Of a DNA stretch of 64,000 nucleotides, positions 41,757 to 53,459 are shown in pieces; positions within the stretch are counted from its first letter, which is position 1; every line of letters begins with the position of its first letter. The notes under the pieces are model-generated. The model did no database searches. It was not told the DNA's origin and saw only the letters and a list, made by a program, of their open reading frames with translations. A program made the position numbers and the translations under genes. Source of the DNA: Pictodentalium vernedei (lineage: Eukaryota; Mollusca; Scaphopoda; Dentaliida; Dentaliidae); assembly GCA_031216915.1 (NCBI GenBank), contig CM062296.1:453902287-453966286 (forward strand). The letters are read 5' to 3'.

Positions 41757-44239
41757 GAAAGTGTCAATGACACTGTAGCTTAACTTGTGTGTTGTGTTTG
41801 ATGAAAAAGAAAACGTTCAATGTTTATGAAAGGATTATGAAATAAGACAAGAATTGTGATAATTGGGAATATGTTCATTTCTGTTCCTTGTATGCTATGT
41901 TTTTGATAAAAATAATATGAGATGTATACTGTACTAAACAGCTGAGGGGTGGGTTAATATGACCTCACAGTAAATGTATGTGGCCCTCACAGTTAACGTA
42001 TATCAACTAAAGTTACCAAGTTACAGTGAAATTAATCCAAAACAAGTCATCCTATCAAGTTACATTGAAATTCCTTCATAAATATGGGCTGTAGACTGTG
42101 CTAAAGGTTTTCAGGCTTTGGGCTTCGGGCCCCTGTAGCCATCAGTTTCCCAACTGCGTCCAAAGGGAACGTTCTCATCTAAACATTATATGAAGTCAAC
42201 CTCTGTAGACTGTGCTCAAGGTTTTCAGGCTTCGGGCACCTGTAGCCGTCACAGTTGACCAATCACGACCAAAAGGGGATGTCATCATCTAGGCATTATA
42301 TGGAGTCAAACTAACAGGTTACAATGAAATCCTTCCATAAATATGACCTATAGACTGTACTAAATGTTTTGGGGTTTTGGGTTCGGGCAGCCATCAAGAC
42401 TGAATGATCGCGACCAAAAGGGGCTGTTCGCATCTTGACATTATTTGGAGTCATCCTACCAAGGTACAATGAAATCCCCTCATAAATATCACCTGTACAC
42501 TGTGCTAAAGGTTTTCGGGCTTCATACCCCTGCAGCCATCACAGTTGCCTAATGGTGTCCAAAAGGGGCTGTTCTCATCTAGACATTATATGAAGTCAAC
42601 CTACCAAGTTACAATGAAATCCCTTCATAAATATGAACTGAAGACTGTGCTAAAGGTTTTTGGGCTTTGGGCTCGGGCAGCCATCATGGTTGAATGATCG
42701 CAACCGAAAGGGGACATTCTCATCCGGGAATCATCTGGAGTGATCCTACCAAGGTACAATGAAATCCCTTCATAAATATGACCTGTAGACTGTGCTCAAG
42801 ATTTTTGGGCTTCGGGCACCTGTAGCCATCGCAGTTGACCAATCACGACCAAAAGGGGATGTCATCATCTAGGCATTATATGGAGTCAACCTAACAAGTT
42901 ACAATGAAATCCTTCCATAAATACGACCTATAGACTATGCTAAAGGTTTTTTGGCTCAGGCAGCCATCAAGGCTGAATGATTGCGACCAAATGGGGATGT
43001 TCTCATCTTGACATTATTAGGAGTCATCCTACCAAGCTACAATGAAATCCCTTCATAATTATGACCTGTAGACTGTTCTAAAGGTTTTCGGGCTTCGGGT
43101 CCCCGTAGCTGTCACAGTTGCCCAATCGTGTCCAAAAGGGGATGTTCTCATCTAGACATTATATGAAGTCAAACCTACCAAGTTACAATGAAATCCCTTC
43201 ATAAATACAACCTGTAGACTGTGCTCAAGGTATTCGGGCTTGGGCAGCCATAATGGTTGAATGATCGCAACCAAAAGGGGACATTCTCATCTGGGCATCA
43301 TCTGGAGCGATCCTACGAAGTTACAATGAAATCCCTTCATAAATATGACCTGTAGACTGTGCTCAAGGTTTTCGGGCTTCGGGCACCTGTAGCCATCACA
43401 GGTGACCAATCACGACCAAAAGGGGATGTCATCATCTGGGCATTATATGGAGTCGACTAACAGGTAACAATGAAATCCTTCCATAAATTTGACCTTTTGC
43501 CTATGCTAAAGGTTTTTGGGCCAAACCTACCAAGTTACAATGAAATCCTTTCATAAATATGACCTGTAGACTGTGCTAAAGGTTTTCAGGCTTTGTGTCC
43601 CTGTAGCCATCACAGTTGCCCAATCACGTCCAAAAGGGGACCATCTCATCTAGACATTATATGAAGTCAACCCACCAAGTTATAATGAAATTCCTCGATA
43701 AATATGACCTGTAGACTGTGCTAAAGGTTTTCAGGTTTTAGGCTCGGGCAGTCGTCACAGTTGGCAGATCATGCCCAAATGGGGAAATTCTCATCTAGAC
43801 ATCATAAGGAGTCATCATACCAAGTTACAATGAAATCCCTCCATATTAAACATGACCTGCAGACTGTGCTAAAAGTTTTTTGGTTTCGGGCTTGGGCAGC
43901 CATCACGGTTCACAGATCATGCCCAAAAGGGGGACGTTCTCATCTAGGCATTATACAGAGGCATCCTACCAAGTTACAATGAAATCCTTTCATAAATACG
44001 ACCTGTAGACTGTGCTAATGGTTTGTGGGTTTTGGGCACGGGCGGCCATACCAGTTGACTGATCGCGACCAAAAGCCGTCGTTCTCATCTAGACATGACC
44101 CCCATTTTCATGATGATCAGACAAGAACTGCGGGGTGTAGCCCGTGCTAAAGGAAAAATGTGAACAGACTCACAGACTAACAGACTTCCGCACGCATGAT
44201 GGCAATAGCTTATCTTGACTTTGTCAAGTTAAGCTAAAA
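41757..44239 (+). mobile_element. Tandem-core element with tetrameric higher-order array
   Basis: Opens GAAAGTGTCAATGACACTGT then AGCTTAACTTG and closes AGCTTATCTTGACTTTGTCA then AGTTAAGCTAAAA, giving inverted ends. About 14 monomers of 140-155 bp share TACAATGAAATCCCTTCATA and GACCTGTAGACTGTGCTAAA. Variant types repeat in order: a type with GATGTCATCATCTAGGCATT starts near 42238, 42820 and 43383, with three other types between, so a four-monomer period of about 565-580 bp exists. The 3' part (43747-44040) has another variant with CAGATCATGCCC. Confidence 0.8.
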
Positions 44240-44379
44240 ATTAGACTTTTTTTTTCTTTGCTCATCACAAATATAAACACATCCAAAATGCCATCTTGCA
44301 TCTTGGGAGAGAGAAACCATAGTTTCCAACTCACTTGTTTCAATATCAATTTATCACCTTTATACTGAATTGCTATTGA

Positions 44380-44479
44380 NNNNNNNNNNNNNNNNNNNNN
44401 NNNNNNNNNNNNNNNNNNNNNNNNNNNNNNNNNNNNNNNNNNNNNNNNNNNNNNNNNNNNNNNNNNNNNNNNNNNNNNN
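44380..44479. other. Assembly gap (100 N)
   Basis: Unknown bases. An open frame crossing the gap on the minus strand is meaningless. Confidence 1.
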
Positions 44480-44689
44480 ATAGGAGTAGTCGCGGGCCAA
44501 GTCGGTGGCCATATATGAGAATAGGATCAGAAACACGAAGTACGAGCTCAGTGAGCTATTCGCATTTAGGTAAACGACATTACCTGTTTTAGAAGGAAAG
44601 CCATACGTTGACAGAGTAGGCTTTGTACGTATGGACATTATTCTGAGATAAACGTAGGGAAAGATTAACCCCATTGGTGGCGACTGCTT

Positions 44690-44850
44690 GAGTGAAAAGC
44701 GTCCTGTAAAGTGATAATAAGCTAGTGGCCGTGCGACGGCAGTGAAAGGATGACATTCCATCACTTGTTAGGGGGAAGGCGACATATTGAGTAAAAACGT
44801 CTGGTAAAGTGATAAATAGTTAGTGGCCGTGCGACGGCAGTGAAAGAGTG
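44690..44850. repeat. Short tandem duplication beside the gap
   Basis: TAGTGGCCGTGCGACGGCAG preceded by GTAAAGTGATAA occurs twice about 98 bp apart (44722 and 44820). The gap may have collapsed more copies. Confidence 0.7.
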
Positions 44851-45534
44851 AAGTGAAGAGGGGATGAAAGAACAAACACCAGCGAGAAGGAGGAAAACCA
44901 GCGACAACAGAGAATGCGGGCCCGCAAGTGACTCAAAAATTGTGTGGGTAGGGGGTGATTAACGTTTTGTTTTTCATATTCATTGGATTCCATGTTAGTC
45001 ACAAATTACCATATTTATTTAGAAGTATATGTATTAAAATTGTTGTTTTCAGTGAACCCCTGTTGATTCATGCTTTTTGACGACAAGTCACTGACCCTTC
45101 AGGATAAGAACCACCCCATCAAAAGTGAAACGGGCGGGATCGTCACGGTGAGACATATGTTCACACACTTGAGTTTTGGCTGAATACGCGGCGTGAATCT
45201 ATTTCCCCCATCAACGACAAAGCCCCGGTTTCCGACATAAACTTGTAGCAAATAATTTATTATCTTCCAGACGGATTTTCAAAAAGATTAAGCAAGTTAA
45301 ATAAAAAAAACATGTACCAAAGAAATATTTTGATAAGAATAGAACTAAATGGATATTAAACTATTAACAAACAAAGAACAATGATTATAATTGGCTGCTA
45401 CCTATAGATAACTGGACAACTGGACAAGTGTGAATTTTGTCTCGTCTGTGTCGTCAGACAGCGATTTTATCGGAAGCAACGTACAGATAAATAAACCACA
45501 AAGCCTTTCAGACCAACCAAAAGTATATTTTGGG

Positions 45535-45592
45535 TGCCAAATTTTGGTGCCAAATGCTGTGTTTTTGGTGCCAAATGAAATATTTTAGTGCA
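45535..45592. repeat. Short repeat of GGTGCCAAAT
   Basis: Three direct copies of (G)GTGCCAAAT plus one variant within 60 bp. Confidence 0.8.
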
Positions 45593-45730
45593 AATAGTAC
45601 CATGGGAATCCCACAGCTGCTGACCTTGATACTAGTTCCCATTAACCCTTTTAACACGAGAGGCCCTTTTACTGGCCCAGAGACACGGTACGTCATACTT
45701 TCATTAAGTAGGATGCCTACTGAGTTAAGG

Positions 45731-45801
45731 ATAGGCGAGACCAATCAATATTTTCAACGCGCAGACACAAGGCTGCACGTTGAAAATGTTGATTGGCCTA
45801 C
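45731..45801. repeat. Hairpin with 19-bp arms
   Basis: CCAATCAATATTTTCAACG and CGTTGAAAATGTTGATTGG pair with one mismatch; the loop contains GCGCAGACACAAGGCTGCA, itself self-complementary. Probably a MITE core. Confidence 0.75.
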
Positions 45802-45881
45802 CCACAAATAATGAATATGGATGCTTCTTATTGCTACATTTCAACTGACATGGAAGATACAACCAGTGTCCAAAGGGTTAA

Positions 45882-46123
45882 CCCTTTACCCAACGTAACG
45901 GCCAAAACCGGCCAGCGCTATTCTCAAAAATCGCCAATAAATTCTCAAAATATTTTCATTTTCTGTCTCAAAAACATAGGTTATGACCCCTCGTTGGAAC
46001 GAGCTCGTCGAGCTCGTTCCAACGAGGGGTCATAACCTATGTTTTTGAGACAAAAAATGAAAAAAATTAGTTATTCAAGAATTTTTTTGCAAGTGTCGTC
46101 TGCTTTTCATGTTAGGTAAAGGG
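45882..46123. mobile_element. TTAA-type MITE (CCCTTTAC family), best copy
   Basis: TTAA flanks at 45878-45881 and 46124-46127. TIRs CCCTTTACC and GGTAAAGGG. The centre is an almost perfect hairpin of about 50 bp per arm containing AACATAGGTTATGACCCCTC and GGAACGAGCTCG. Length is 242 bp. Confidence 0.85.
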
Positions 46124-46127
46124 TTAA

Positions 46128-47215
46128 TAATACCAGCCCTTACCCACCGGTTGATTCATCCTTCCAGGCATCTGTGAAACACCACCATTAAGGTCGGAAA
46201 GTCATGGAATTTGCCAATGGGAATGAACACTGATGATTATATAGCCAATTGTGTTAGTTAGGCTGTTTGGCGAGGTTTTTTTTTCAAGCTTATCCTGGCT
46301 TATCCACCAATATATGGCAGTAAATAGACTCCACATACATTGCATTTATATCTTTTCTAATCTTTGTATGTTACAGCATTAATTTTTTCTTCAGGATTTC
46401 ACATTGCTTTTATATCGTTTACATTCTTTCTAGCATGTTACAGCATTTTTTTTTCTACAACATGTTACAACAAAACAGGAAGTTTCCCTTAAAAATTTGG
46501 AAATGGAATGGAAGGCGGAAAATTTTCATCCTAAATCCGGAAAACTTAACGGTCGCTGAAGTGACCGCAAATATAAAAGTAGAAGGTGTAGGTGGATATC
46601 AAACATTCGAAAGAAAAATTGACGTCGGAATGGGTGGGTTCCTAAAGTTCGGAAAACCAAAAGTTCTAACGAATGCTTTGCAGTATCCCCCCCACCCCCC
46701 CCCCCCCCCCCCCCCCGCTCCTTCAGGCATGTAAATAAATAATCTTTCAGTGAATTATCAGCGATCACCTTTCAATACTTAACGTAATTGACCCTTTGAG
46801 AAGTACGGTCAGTTCCGAGCAGATGTGGGAGTTGATAAGATGTGGAACTTACCTTCGAACCCAAGTTCAGACGACAGCCTTTTGGTGTCGACTGAGCCAC
46901 TAGCGAAATCGTAACCCCCCCCCCCCCCTCCCCTCATCTCTCGAAGATGTTACCCCATATTCCGTGAAAATGCAAGTGGTGATTTAACACCCAAATGGTC
47001 TGCGTTGAGACAACTAATAGATTTTCGATAAATAATATGCCCGGTTCGGCGACTCATAGTCGCTTTACAGCATCCCATCCGTAAGCATGGAAATTAGCAT
47101 AAGATTCTACGAACATTTAAATGCCGTAAGTAGCTTTGCATCTATCACCTGGTTACATCTATGAACAGCCAAACACTCTTCTACCCCAAGCAAGAGCACA
47201 GCACCTCCCTATCCC
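46128..47215. other. No exon recognised; C-rich tracts
   Basis: This lies downstream of the rapsyn exon and may be its intron. It contains C runs at 46687-46717 and 46916-46929. A plus-strand open frame at 46435-46734 has no family resemblance. The next rapsyn exon, with the remaining TPRs or the RING finger, was not found here. Confidence 0.5.
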
Positions 47216-47274
47216 TCATACCACTTTGCGAACAACATAATTATTTTGAATAGTATAAAAAATGCCAACCTCAC

Positions 47275-47956
47275 AGTTTTCCATCGCCTCGTTGTACCTT
47301 CCTAATTTTCTGTAGGAAATGGCTATTTGTACGGCTGTCAGCCTTTGAAATCTGGAAGAAATGTCACTCAGATCAAATCCATTAGTGATGTCCACCGCCT
47401 TCCCGTGGTATACTAAACCAGTTTCGTGGTCATTCAAAGATGTGTACATGTCTCCTAAACCCGAACAAGCCAACGCCCTCAACACCTGGTCGCATTTGTC
47501 CCTTGAAATAATCAGGGCGTTTTCGAAACTAGTCAAAACTTTTGAGAATTCACTCTGACCATGGTAGCTCCTCCCTAAACACAGGTGGACGTAACCATTC
47601 AATGTGGGGTCAGTAGTCTCGTATTGGAGACTGTGTCGACAATACGTTATAGACTTGTTAAATTCGCTTAACTTTTCATTACTCCTCGCTAAATTGAAAT
47701 AGGCCTCGGCCTTCAAGTTGGAGTCATTTTGCTGATTTGCAATATCGATCTGATGACCTGCTTCGGAAAGAACTTCTCGATATTTTCCCAGGTCGTAATA
47801 TGTCTGGGCTAAATGTCCGTGAAGTGAAAACCGCTGAAGAATTTTGTGCGTGCGTTTCAGGGACTTTTTCCATTCTTCCACTGCTTCCTCGAAACGCTGT
47901 TCGTTATATAACTTCCAGCCTTTATCTCCATCATGTTTTCCAACTTTCTGTCCCAT
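47275..47956 (-). CDS. RAPSN: Rapsyn homologue, first coding exon (partial gene)
   Basis: Rapsyn is the myristoylated, membrane-associated scaffold that clusters nicotinic acetylcholine receptors. The exon encodes 227 residues plus one base, about half of the ~412 aa of vertebrate rapsyn. It starts MGQKVGK, with Gly2 for N-myristoylation as in vertebrate MGQ starts, which decides the start codon (context AAAATTATGGG). Residues 12-22 (KGWKLYNEQRF), 86-99 (YFNLARSNEKLSEF) and 102-106 (ITYCR) match rapsyn closely; the rest is TPR-type helix pairs with G-x-Y repeats, e.g. GLGDMYTSL and ISYRKLGRYNEAMENC. After AMEN the frame meets a donor: ACT|GTGAGG fits the consensus better than GAG|GTTGGC four bases on. 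The remaining TPRs, coiled coil and RING-H2 domain are not in sight and may lie past the sequence gap. CpG-rich coding sequence stands out from its neighbours. A different TPR protein is possible but unlikely given the N-terminus. Confidence 0.88.
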
Positions 47957-48638
47957 AATTTTGTCCTCGAACGATCAAACAAGGTAACCTAAAAATCCAC
48001 ATAATCAACACAATCTCCCTTAGCTATGAAATTCCTGACTAAATGTATAAAATTGGAAACATGTGTTCTGTAAACGATTATAAACTTCTTCAGAAGCGAC
48101 AGGCTGGCAGTCATGTGATCTCACCACTGAACTGTCTGCTGAAGAACTTATATCATTCAAGCAAAGAGTTTCTGTGTAGTTGTTTATGTTACCCTGGAAA
48201 CGGGGTTATAAACATTATCTTTAACAGCAAGACTCGGAGTTTTGATCTGAATGATGAAAAATCTTTATTCCGACCGAGTTATTGTTATGTGCTGATAATA
48301 ATTGCGAAGTTGTAAGAGGGAGATCGATCTTTTGCGCTTCTCTGGCGATTATTAATTACAGGTTAATCACGGATATATTTTGCAATGGTCGACAAGATCC
48401 AGCCGCGAGGGAACTGGCGTCTGGGGAGGATACCCCCAATCTCCAATCCTTATTTACAGGCGGCTCAAGCCTAGTTCAGCACGCTTACTTTCGACAGTGA
48501 GGATAGACGGAGATAGGGCAGCTGTTCACACCTTAAGGATTTTGTCGGAAGTTCAGAATTTTGTCAATTTTTTTTTATCTACGATGGTCCCATGGTGCTG
48601 TTGAAATATACCTCTCCAAATTTTCTTAGTATCACCCC
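47957..48638. other. Upstream region of the rapsyn exon
   Basis: On the minus strand a TATA-like ATTTTATAC lies about 90 bp above the ATG, and a possible acceptor (GGATTTTTAG) about 40 bp above it, so a non-coding upstream exon is possible. Neither is firm. No other gene was recognised. Confidence 0.3.
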
Positions 48639-48884
48639 TACAGTACGACTACCGTGGGTTAGTCAATTTCCACGTGTGGGCAATATTTCCACGAACGCAA
48701 TAATATTAGATCCCAAACCCTAATTACAGGAATAATCATCAAAAATTGAATTAATGACGCACCGGATACAACTCGGTGCTTCATTAATTAAAAAGTTGCG
48801 GCTAATAATCATTTTACCCGGTAAAAGCAATGGTGGACATCACTGCCAACGCGTGGATGTCGACCAGTCCGGGCGACTGTAGTA
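48639..48884 (+). mobile_element. Hairpin MITE (GAAGCACCGG family), copy 1
   Basis: Ends TACAGTACGACTACC and GGGCGACTGTAGTA are imperfect inverted repeats; the centre is the hairpin TAATGACGCACCGGATAC/ACTCGGTGCTTCATTA. GTGGGCAATATTTCCAC and TAATCATC motifs match the copy at 62884-63103, which is in the opposite orientation. Confidence 0.7.
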
Positions 48885-48932
48885 TACCCATCAACATATT
48901 TGTACATAAAGGGTAATTGCGTACAATATTAT

Positions 48933-49110
48933 GTTTGTTTATTTGTTCATTGTGGGTTAACAACAACCTAAGTCGTATTACGTCGGATAATTTTACGGGT
49001 GGGGGAAGTCGGAGTACCCGGAGAGAACCAGCGAGCCACATTGAGGAACTATAAGACTCACCGATTTACTACCTCCGTATAAGCAGGGTTAATATTGCTT
49101 AAAAGGTTGA
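48933..49110 (-). mobile_element. SINE, 3' part
   Basis: Complemented tail GTTTATTTGTTCATTG, then ATTTTACGGGTGGGGGAAGT, CGGAGTACCCGGAGAGAACC and AAGCAGGGTTAATATTGC. Head missing. Confidence 0.75.
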
Positions 49111-49609
49111 AGGCAAATTTAGAGTGTCGACATGCTGTACGTCTTTGGCCAACATCGGGGACGGGAAGAGAAAATTCGAATCGCAGGGTTAATTCTGTGA
49201 TGGGCCCCATTTCGAAAGTGTCGGGATACTGATGCAGTGTCGAGGGCACGCGTGATGATAAGGTGGTCGGTGTGAGGGGAGGGGGGTGTTCTCACGCATG
49301 AAAATTTTGAAATCACTTATTAAATGGTGACTTCTGGCCATCAAAATGACGTTTTTAACAGCATGTTGCAGATTCATCACCGAGTATCCTGTGACCTAGG
49401 GCTAAAAACTTTTGATTGCACAATTCTTGAAGTGATAACTTTATTACGTCAAGTTGATTCGATAAAGTTTTCACTACAATAATCATGCAGTCCGAAACGG
49501 CAACCGTGGTCAACTGCAGAGCTCTATTCGCGACACAGCCCTCTTCTTAGCATTTAGTTCTACGCAACTATACTCCGGGCCAAGCCCGGGCCACCAAAGT
49601 TCTGGGCTC

Positions 49610-49842
49610 CGGGCCCCCATCCTCTCCACGGTCCTGGTCAACGTGCTATACGCCTTTCCTTCAACGAGTGCTAACCCTGCTTATGCCGGGAGAGTAAACT
49701 GGGGAGTCCAGCGACTACTCACCTTTCCACAGTGGGTTCTCTACCGGTAATCCGGCTTGCTTGCTCCAATCGTAAAATTCTCCGACATGCTATGGCCCAG
49801 ATTGTTGAATGTGTCTTCACACCCTAATACATAAAACAAACA
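49610..49842 (+). mobile_element. SINE, 3' part
   Basis: Forward copy with CAACGAGTGCTAACCCTGCT, ACTCACCTTTCCACAGTGGG, CGTAAAATTCTCCGACATGC and a short tail CACCCTAATACATAAAAC. Confidence 0.65.
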
Positions 49843-51498
49843 TAAAATGGATAGATTCTCCTTTTATGTACAAATATGTCCATGAGTTGGGTGATCCTAT
49901 AGCGAATTGTGAGTAATATATTTATGAGAGAATCCTGCAAATTTCGTCCTTGATATCAATTTTAAAAAAAAATTTTGATGGAAGACGGCCCTTCTAATAC
50001 ATTGTCTTACCTTGCATCGCTACTTTCAGTCTGAAATTTAAAAAGCAACTTTCTACACAGCTTTTGTTGTATATTGCTAAACAATTATTAGCATCTACAT
50101 CGTTGATAAGACAAAAAATAATACGAGATGAAGTTGAGAGTGTTATCTTTTTCTGAGGGGCATTATCTCCCAAGTGCAGCTGACTTAACAAAGTGGCTGC
50201 CCTACTTTTACTACATGTCCATTGAAAGTTTGAAAGTAATGACCGATACACATGACTTAATTTCAATTTTAGTGAGAAGCGAGAAAAAACTTTGGAAAAT
50301 AGCGGGGTACCGGGTGTTTATTTTCTTTTACGTGTTCGGCAATTTTCAGAACGGTTAGCGAGTGATGATACAAAACATTTACGTCTGTTTTTGCAATTAA
50401 AACATGTTGTAAAGGAGTGGTGGAATCAATGGTAGTAATTAGGGAAATTATCAAAGGGTAATTGCCAAATCAGGTGTCTATAATAATAGCGATGAAACTA
50501 ACAAATGGCTTTCCTTGGACGGAAGCAGCGAAACGATTTATTTTTTTTAAGGTGTGTATGTGCGGTGTGTGTGTGTGGGAAGGGGCCATGTGGTGGTGGT
50601 GGTGGTGGGGGGCGGGGGGTAGTAAACACCGACTACCGGGCTCACATTTCAGACTTTTAACCGGGCTAGCGGTGACAAACGAGGTGACTCCGTCCTTAAA
50701 GGCCAGCAGAATCGATCTCCCCGATCGATATGTCATTGCAAAATTGACTTTGAGATAGAACCCTGTTGGTCGTTTTATCAAGCTTTCGTGTGTTGTGAAG
50801 GTCTATTACGGAAAAGACTCTCTCAGTTGGCCAAGAGCGGCATGCTTAGACGGTTCAAACTCTCGTGTGTGTGCCCGATCATCGATGTTTACTACCTCCC
50901 TCCGCCCACCCACATAGTTTGATGGAAACAATGGAAACTGATTCCAGTTTGTGACCTTTCGTCGTTTACGACATTTCATTCATGTAGATACAATGGAAAG
51001 CATAGAACCCGTTTGTCTGTTTGGTGCAAAATGAGCCCGGTTGATTATCAAGATCGATTCGAAATTGATATGGAGATAGGGAAATAAATGTATAATTTTG
51101 GTTTGTGGATAGCCCAGGCATGCTATTAATCAAACATTGCTTCGGACGATCGACACTTTTATCTGTGCTGTAAGAGGTTAGTCGTCTGCAACATGCAGTA
51201 ACGAATCTAAATCGGGGAAGACGCAAATTAGGTTAAGCGAATCGTCCATATACGAAGCCAGTGTGTAGTTGTCTCACTCCAGGTCCTTCAAACTCAACGG
51301 ACCCATTAATTACTATTGCGCTCTTTAAAGAGAGACCACTCAACCGCCTCTTGGTAATTTCTGTATGCTATTTAAGTCAGTGTCCGTTTGAAGAAAAGTT
51401 TGGGATCTCCAGCCAGGTTTTGGCAATAAGAGTCAGAATGAATTATTGAGCTAAGCGAACCCAAGAGTAGTTCAATTTGGCGAGAGACTTTATAGTGT

Positions 51499-51500
<2 letters not shown>
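49843..51500. other. No gene recognised; GT/GGT-rich tract
   Basis: A GTGTGTGT then GGTGGTGGTGG tract at 50550-50620 yields His/Pro open frames that are artefacts. The rest is unique-looking sequence without recognisable coding features. Confidence 0.5.
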
Positions 51501-51544
<44 letters not shown>

Positions 51545-51558
51545 GGGGGGGGGGGGGG
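51501..51558. repeat. Poly-T (43 nt) followed by poly-G (15 nt)
   Basis: T run 51501-51543 and G run 51544-51558. Lengths in such tracts are prone to sequencing error. Confidence 0.9.
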
Positions 51559-51652
51559 CTATCGAGAGCTCACATATTCAACTCAAGCGAGGAGTTTGTC
51601 CTGGGCTGAGAGGAAGCCAGGCAAGTCTATTGCATGGACAGTGTCTGTTTAA

Positions 51653-51965
51653 CCCTTTACCAAACGAATCGCCCACATCCGTCCGCGAAATTTGCAAATT
51701 CAGCAGTTGAAAGAAAGAAATTCTTAAAAATATCTCAACAAAACCATATCATGTGACCCCCTTATTGGAACGAGTTCATCGAGCTCGACCCAATGAGAGG
51801 TCACATGAGATGGTTTTGCTGAATTTGTTTTTTAATTTTAAAAAATAGTAATTAAAACAATAAATTTTTATATCGTCTGCGTTGGGTAAAGCTTTCACGG
51901 AGACTGATTCAATCGGAACGAGGCTACGAAGTGTACCCGAAAGAGGGTAAGCTGTCGGTAAAGGG
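51653..51965. mobile_element. TTAA-type MITE (CCCTTTAC family, TCATGTGACC subfamily)
   Basis: Starts after TTAA (51649-51652) with CCCTTTACCAAACGAATCGC and ends CGGTAAAGGG followed by TTAC. Hairpin arms ACCATATCATGTGACCCCC and GGTCACATGAGATGGT. About 70 bp longer than other copies because the right TIR is preceded by an extra segment after TTGGGTAAAGC. Confidence 0.7.
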
Positions 51966-52545
51966 TTACTACTATTAAAGCAAGGAGTTGTCTACAGTGA
52001 TAGTTTTTGAAACCCCAATCATAACCCTAAACCTTTGTAATGCCTGGTTCTTGATAAGTCGTGAATACATATTATGTTTTTCAGGTCAAAGGTTAAACCT
52101 CTATCAAACGTAAACAACGTGGCTGGTTTAGTAAAACAGAGAAGACAGAAAAGAAACACAACACGTTTCTCCTATATGTTTCCACCATGTTCTATGGCGT
52201 AAGCTGTATGATGTGAGCTCTTTATTTCCGGGCCTGGTAAGGTGTGCCAAGTTTCAAAGGGGACGATTCCAACTGATATATATTGCATAGTGTTAGTGTA
52301 TAAATATCGGGTTGGAACCTGGAGTCACCATTCACTGATTTCATCTCGACCAACGTCTGGAGAGGGATCGGCTCTGTGATTGGAAACACTTTGCGAACCC
52401 ACGAGATAGTGAGTGCGACAGAATATGAGCACTGGGGCTTGTGACGCGACATTGTAATCAGATAGCCACCGAGGCCCATAGAAATTAGCCGAAACAGCTA
52501 CGGATGCGGACATGCTGATTGTTTGTTTATCAAGAATTAACACTT
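51966..52545. other. No gene recognised
   Basis: Unique-looking sequence with overlapping short open frames on the minus strand and no recognisable motif. Confidence 0.4.
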
Positions 52546-52764
52546 TCATCAGCCTGGTTCATATCATGTGGGACAGTTTTGCGGGTAAAGGAAGTCGAGT
52601 ACCCGGAGAGAACCACCGAGCAGCGACGAGAAACCAGTCTCCCCAACTTACTAATCCAGTACAAACCGACTTCGCAGCGGTTGAAAGAAAGTGCACCATC
52701 AGCGTGAGGTATGTCCCAGTGCACAGCGCCACCGTGCCTCATAGGGGCAGTCGGAATCAATTAT
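52546..52764 (-). mobile_element. SINE, body
   Basis: ATGTGGGACAGTTTTGCGGG, GAGTACCCGGAGAGAACCAC, CATCAGCGTGAGGTATGTCC and ACAGCGCCACCGTGCC are body words in reverse orientation. Tail and head are both missing. Confidence 0.7.
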
Positions 52765-53010
52765 TAACCCGCTGAGTATCTTCCGGGTATTTTTCATTAA
52801 ATCTTGTCATGGCTGCTTTCAAGCAGCCATGACTAGATTTGATGAAAAATTCATATAAATTTAACTCAAAAAATCAATGGCGAAAAATTCATTCAATTTA
52901 CAGGCTGAAAATTTGATGAAATATGCCCAAATTATACATATTGCCGTGGCAAGAGAAATTCTGTCCTCGCAAGAATATCTGCCAGCAGCATGTAAGGAAT
53001 TAAGTGTCTT
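52765..53010. mobile_element. CATGGCTGC hairpin MITE with shared tail, best copy
   Basis: Starts TTAACCCGCTGAGTATCTTC; perfect hairpin arms AATCTTGTCATGGCTGCTT / AAGCAGCCATGACTAGATTT (one mismatch); then the tail GGCAAGAGAAATTCTGTCC and CAGCAGCATGTAAGGAATTA. TTAA at the left edge suggests a TTAA-specific transposase. Confidence 0.75.
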
Positions 53011-53459
53011 GCCCAACGACACGACGCAGATACTGCGGCTCAGCATTGAGTCCAGTATTCCTACCAGTGAGGGTTTATTGAGTGCTTTGCCAAAGTTGTT
53101 AAATATTTCAACCTGGATGAAAGATCCACGGGTGCACAAACAGACTGAAACACCTTGCGCTGCAACAACTCCAAGCAGTGTTGCCTCCCTTCGATATGCT
53201 CGATAGATCGGATTCATGCACAACCGCAGTCCGTAGTTCATGAGTCTATTCCCTTGATGCGTCCCGTTTCAGTTGAATCGTGTGAATTTCTATCAACTGT
53301 CTGCATGGTGCAGAAGGTTCGTCACTATTCATGTTTTTCACTTGAAAAATTGCCTTTATTTTATTCGCTTCAATATTATTTTAATGGATATTTGATCATA
53401 TTTCTCTAATTACATTGTACCATCTTCTCTCTAGCACTTTGAATATTATTATTATTATT

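Noticed and set aside
44360..44764. 134-aa minus-strand open frame
   Set aside because: It runs through the 100-N gap, and the rest matches a local tandem duplication.
46435..46734. 99-aa plus-strand frame near the rapsyn exon
   Set aside because: Ends in a C-run translation and has no resemblance to rapsyn or other families.
51501..51543. Poly(A) tail of a processed pseudogene on the minus strand
   Set aside because: No gene-like sequence precedes it, and a G run adjoins it; it is treated as a simple tract.
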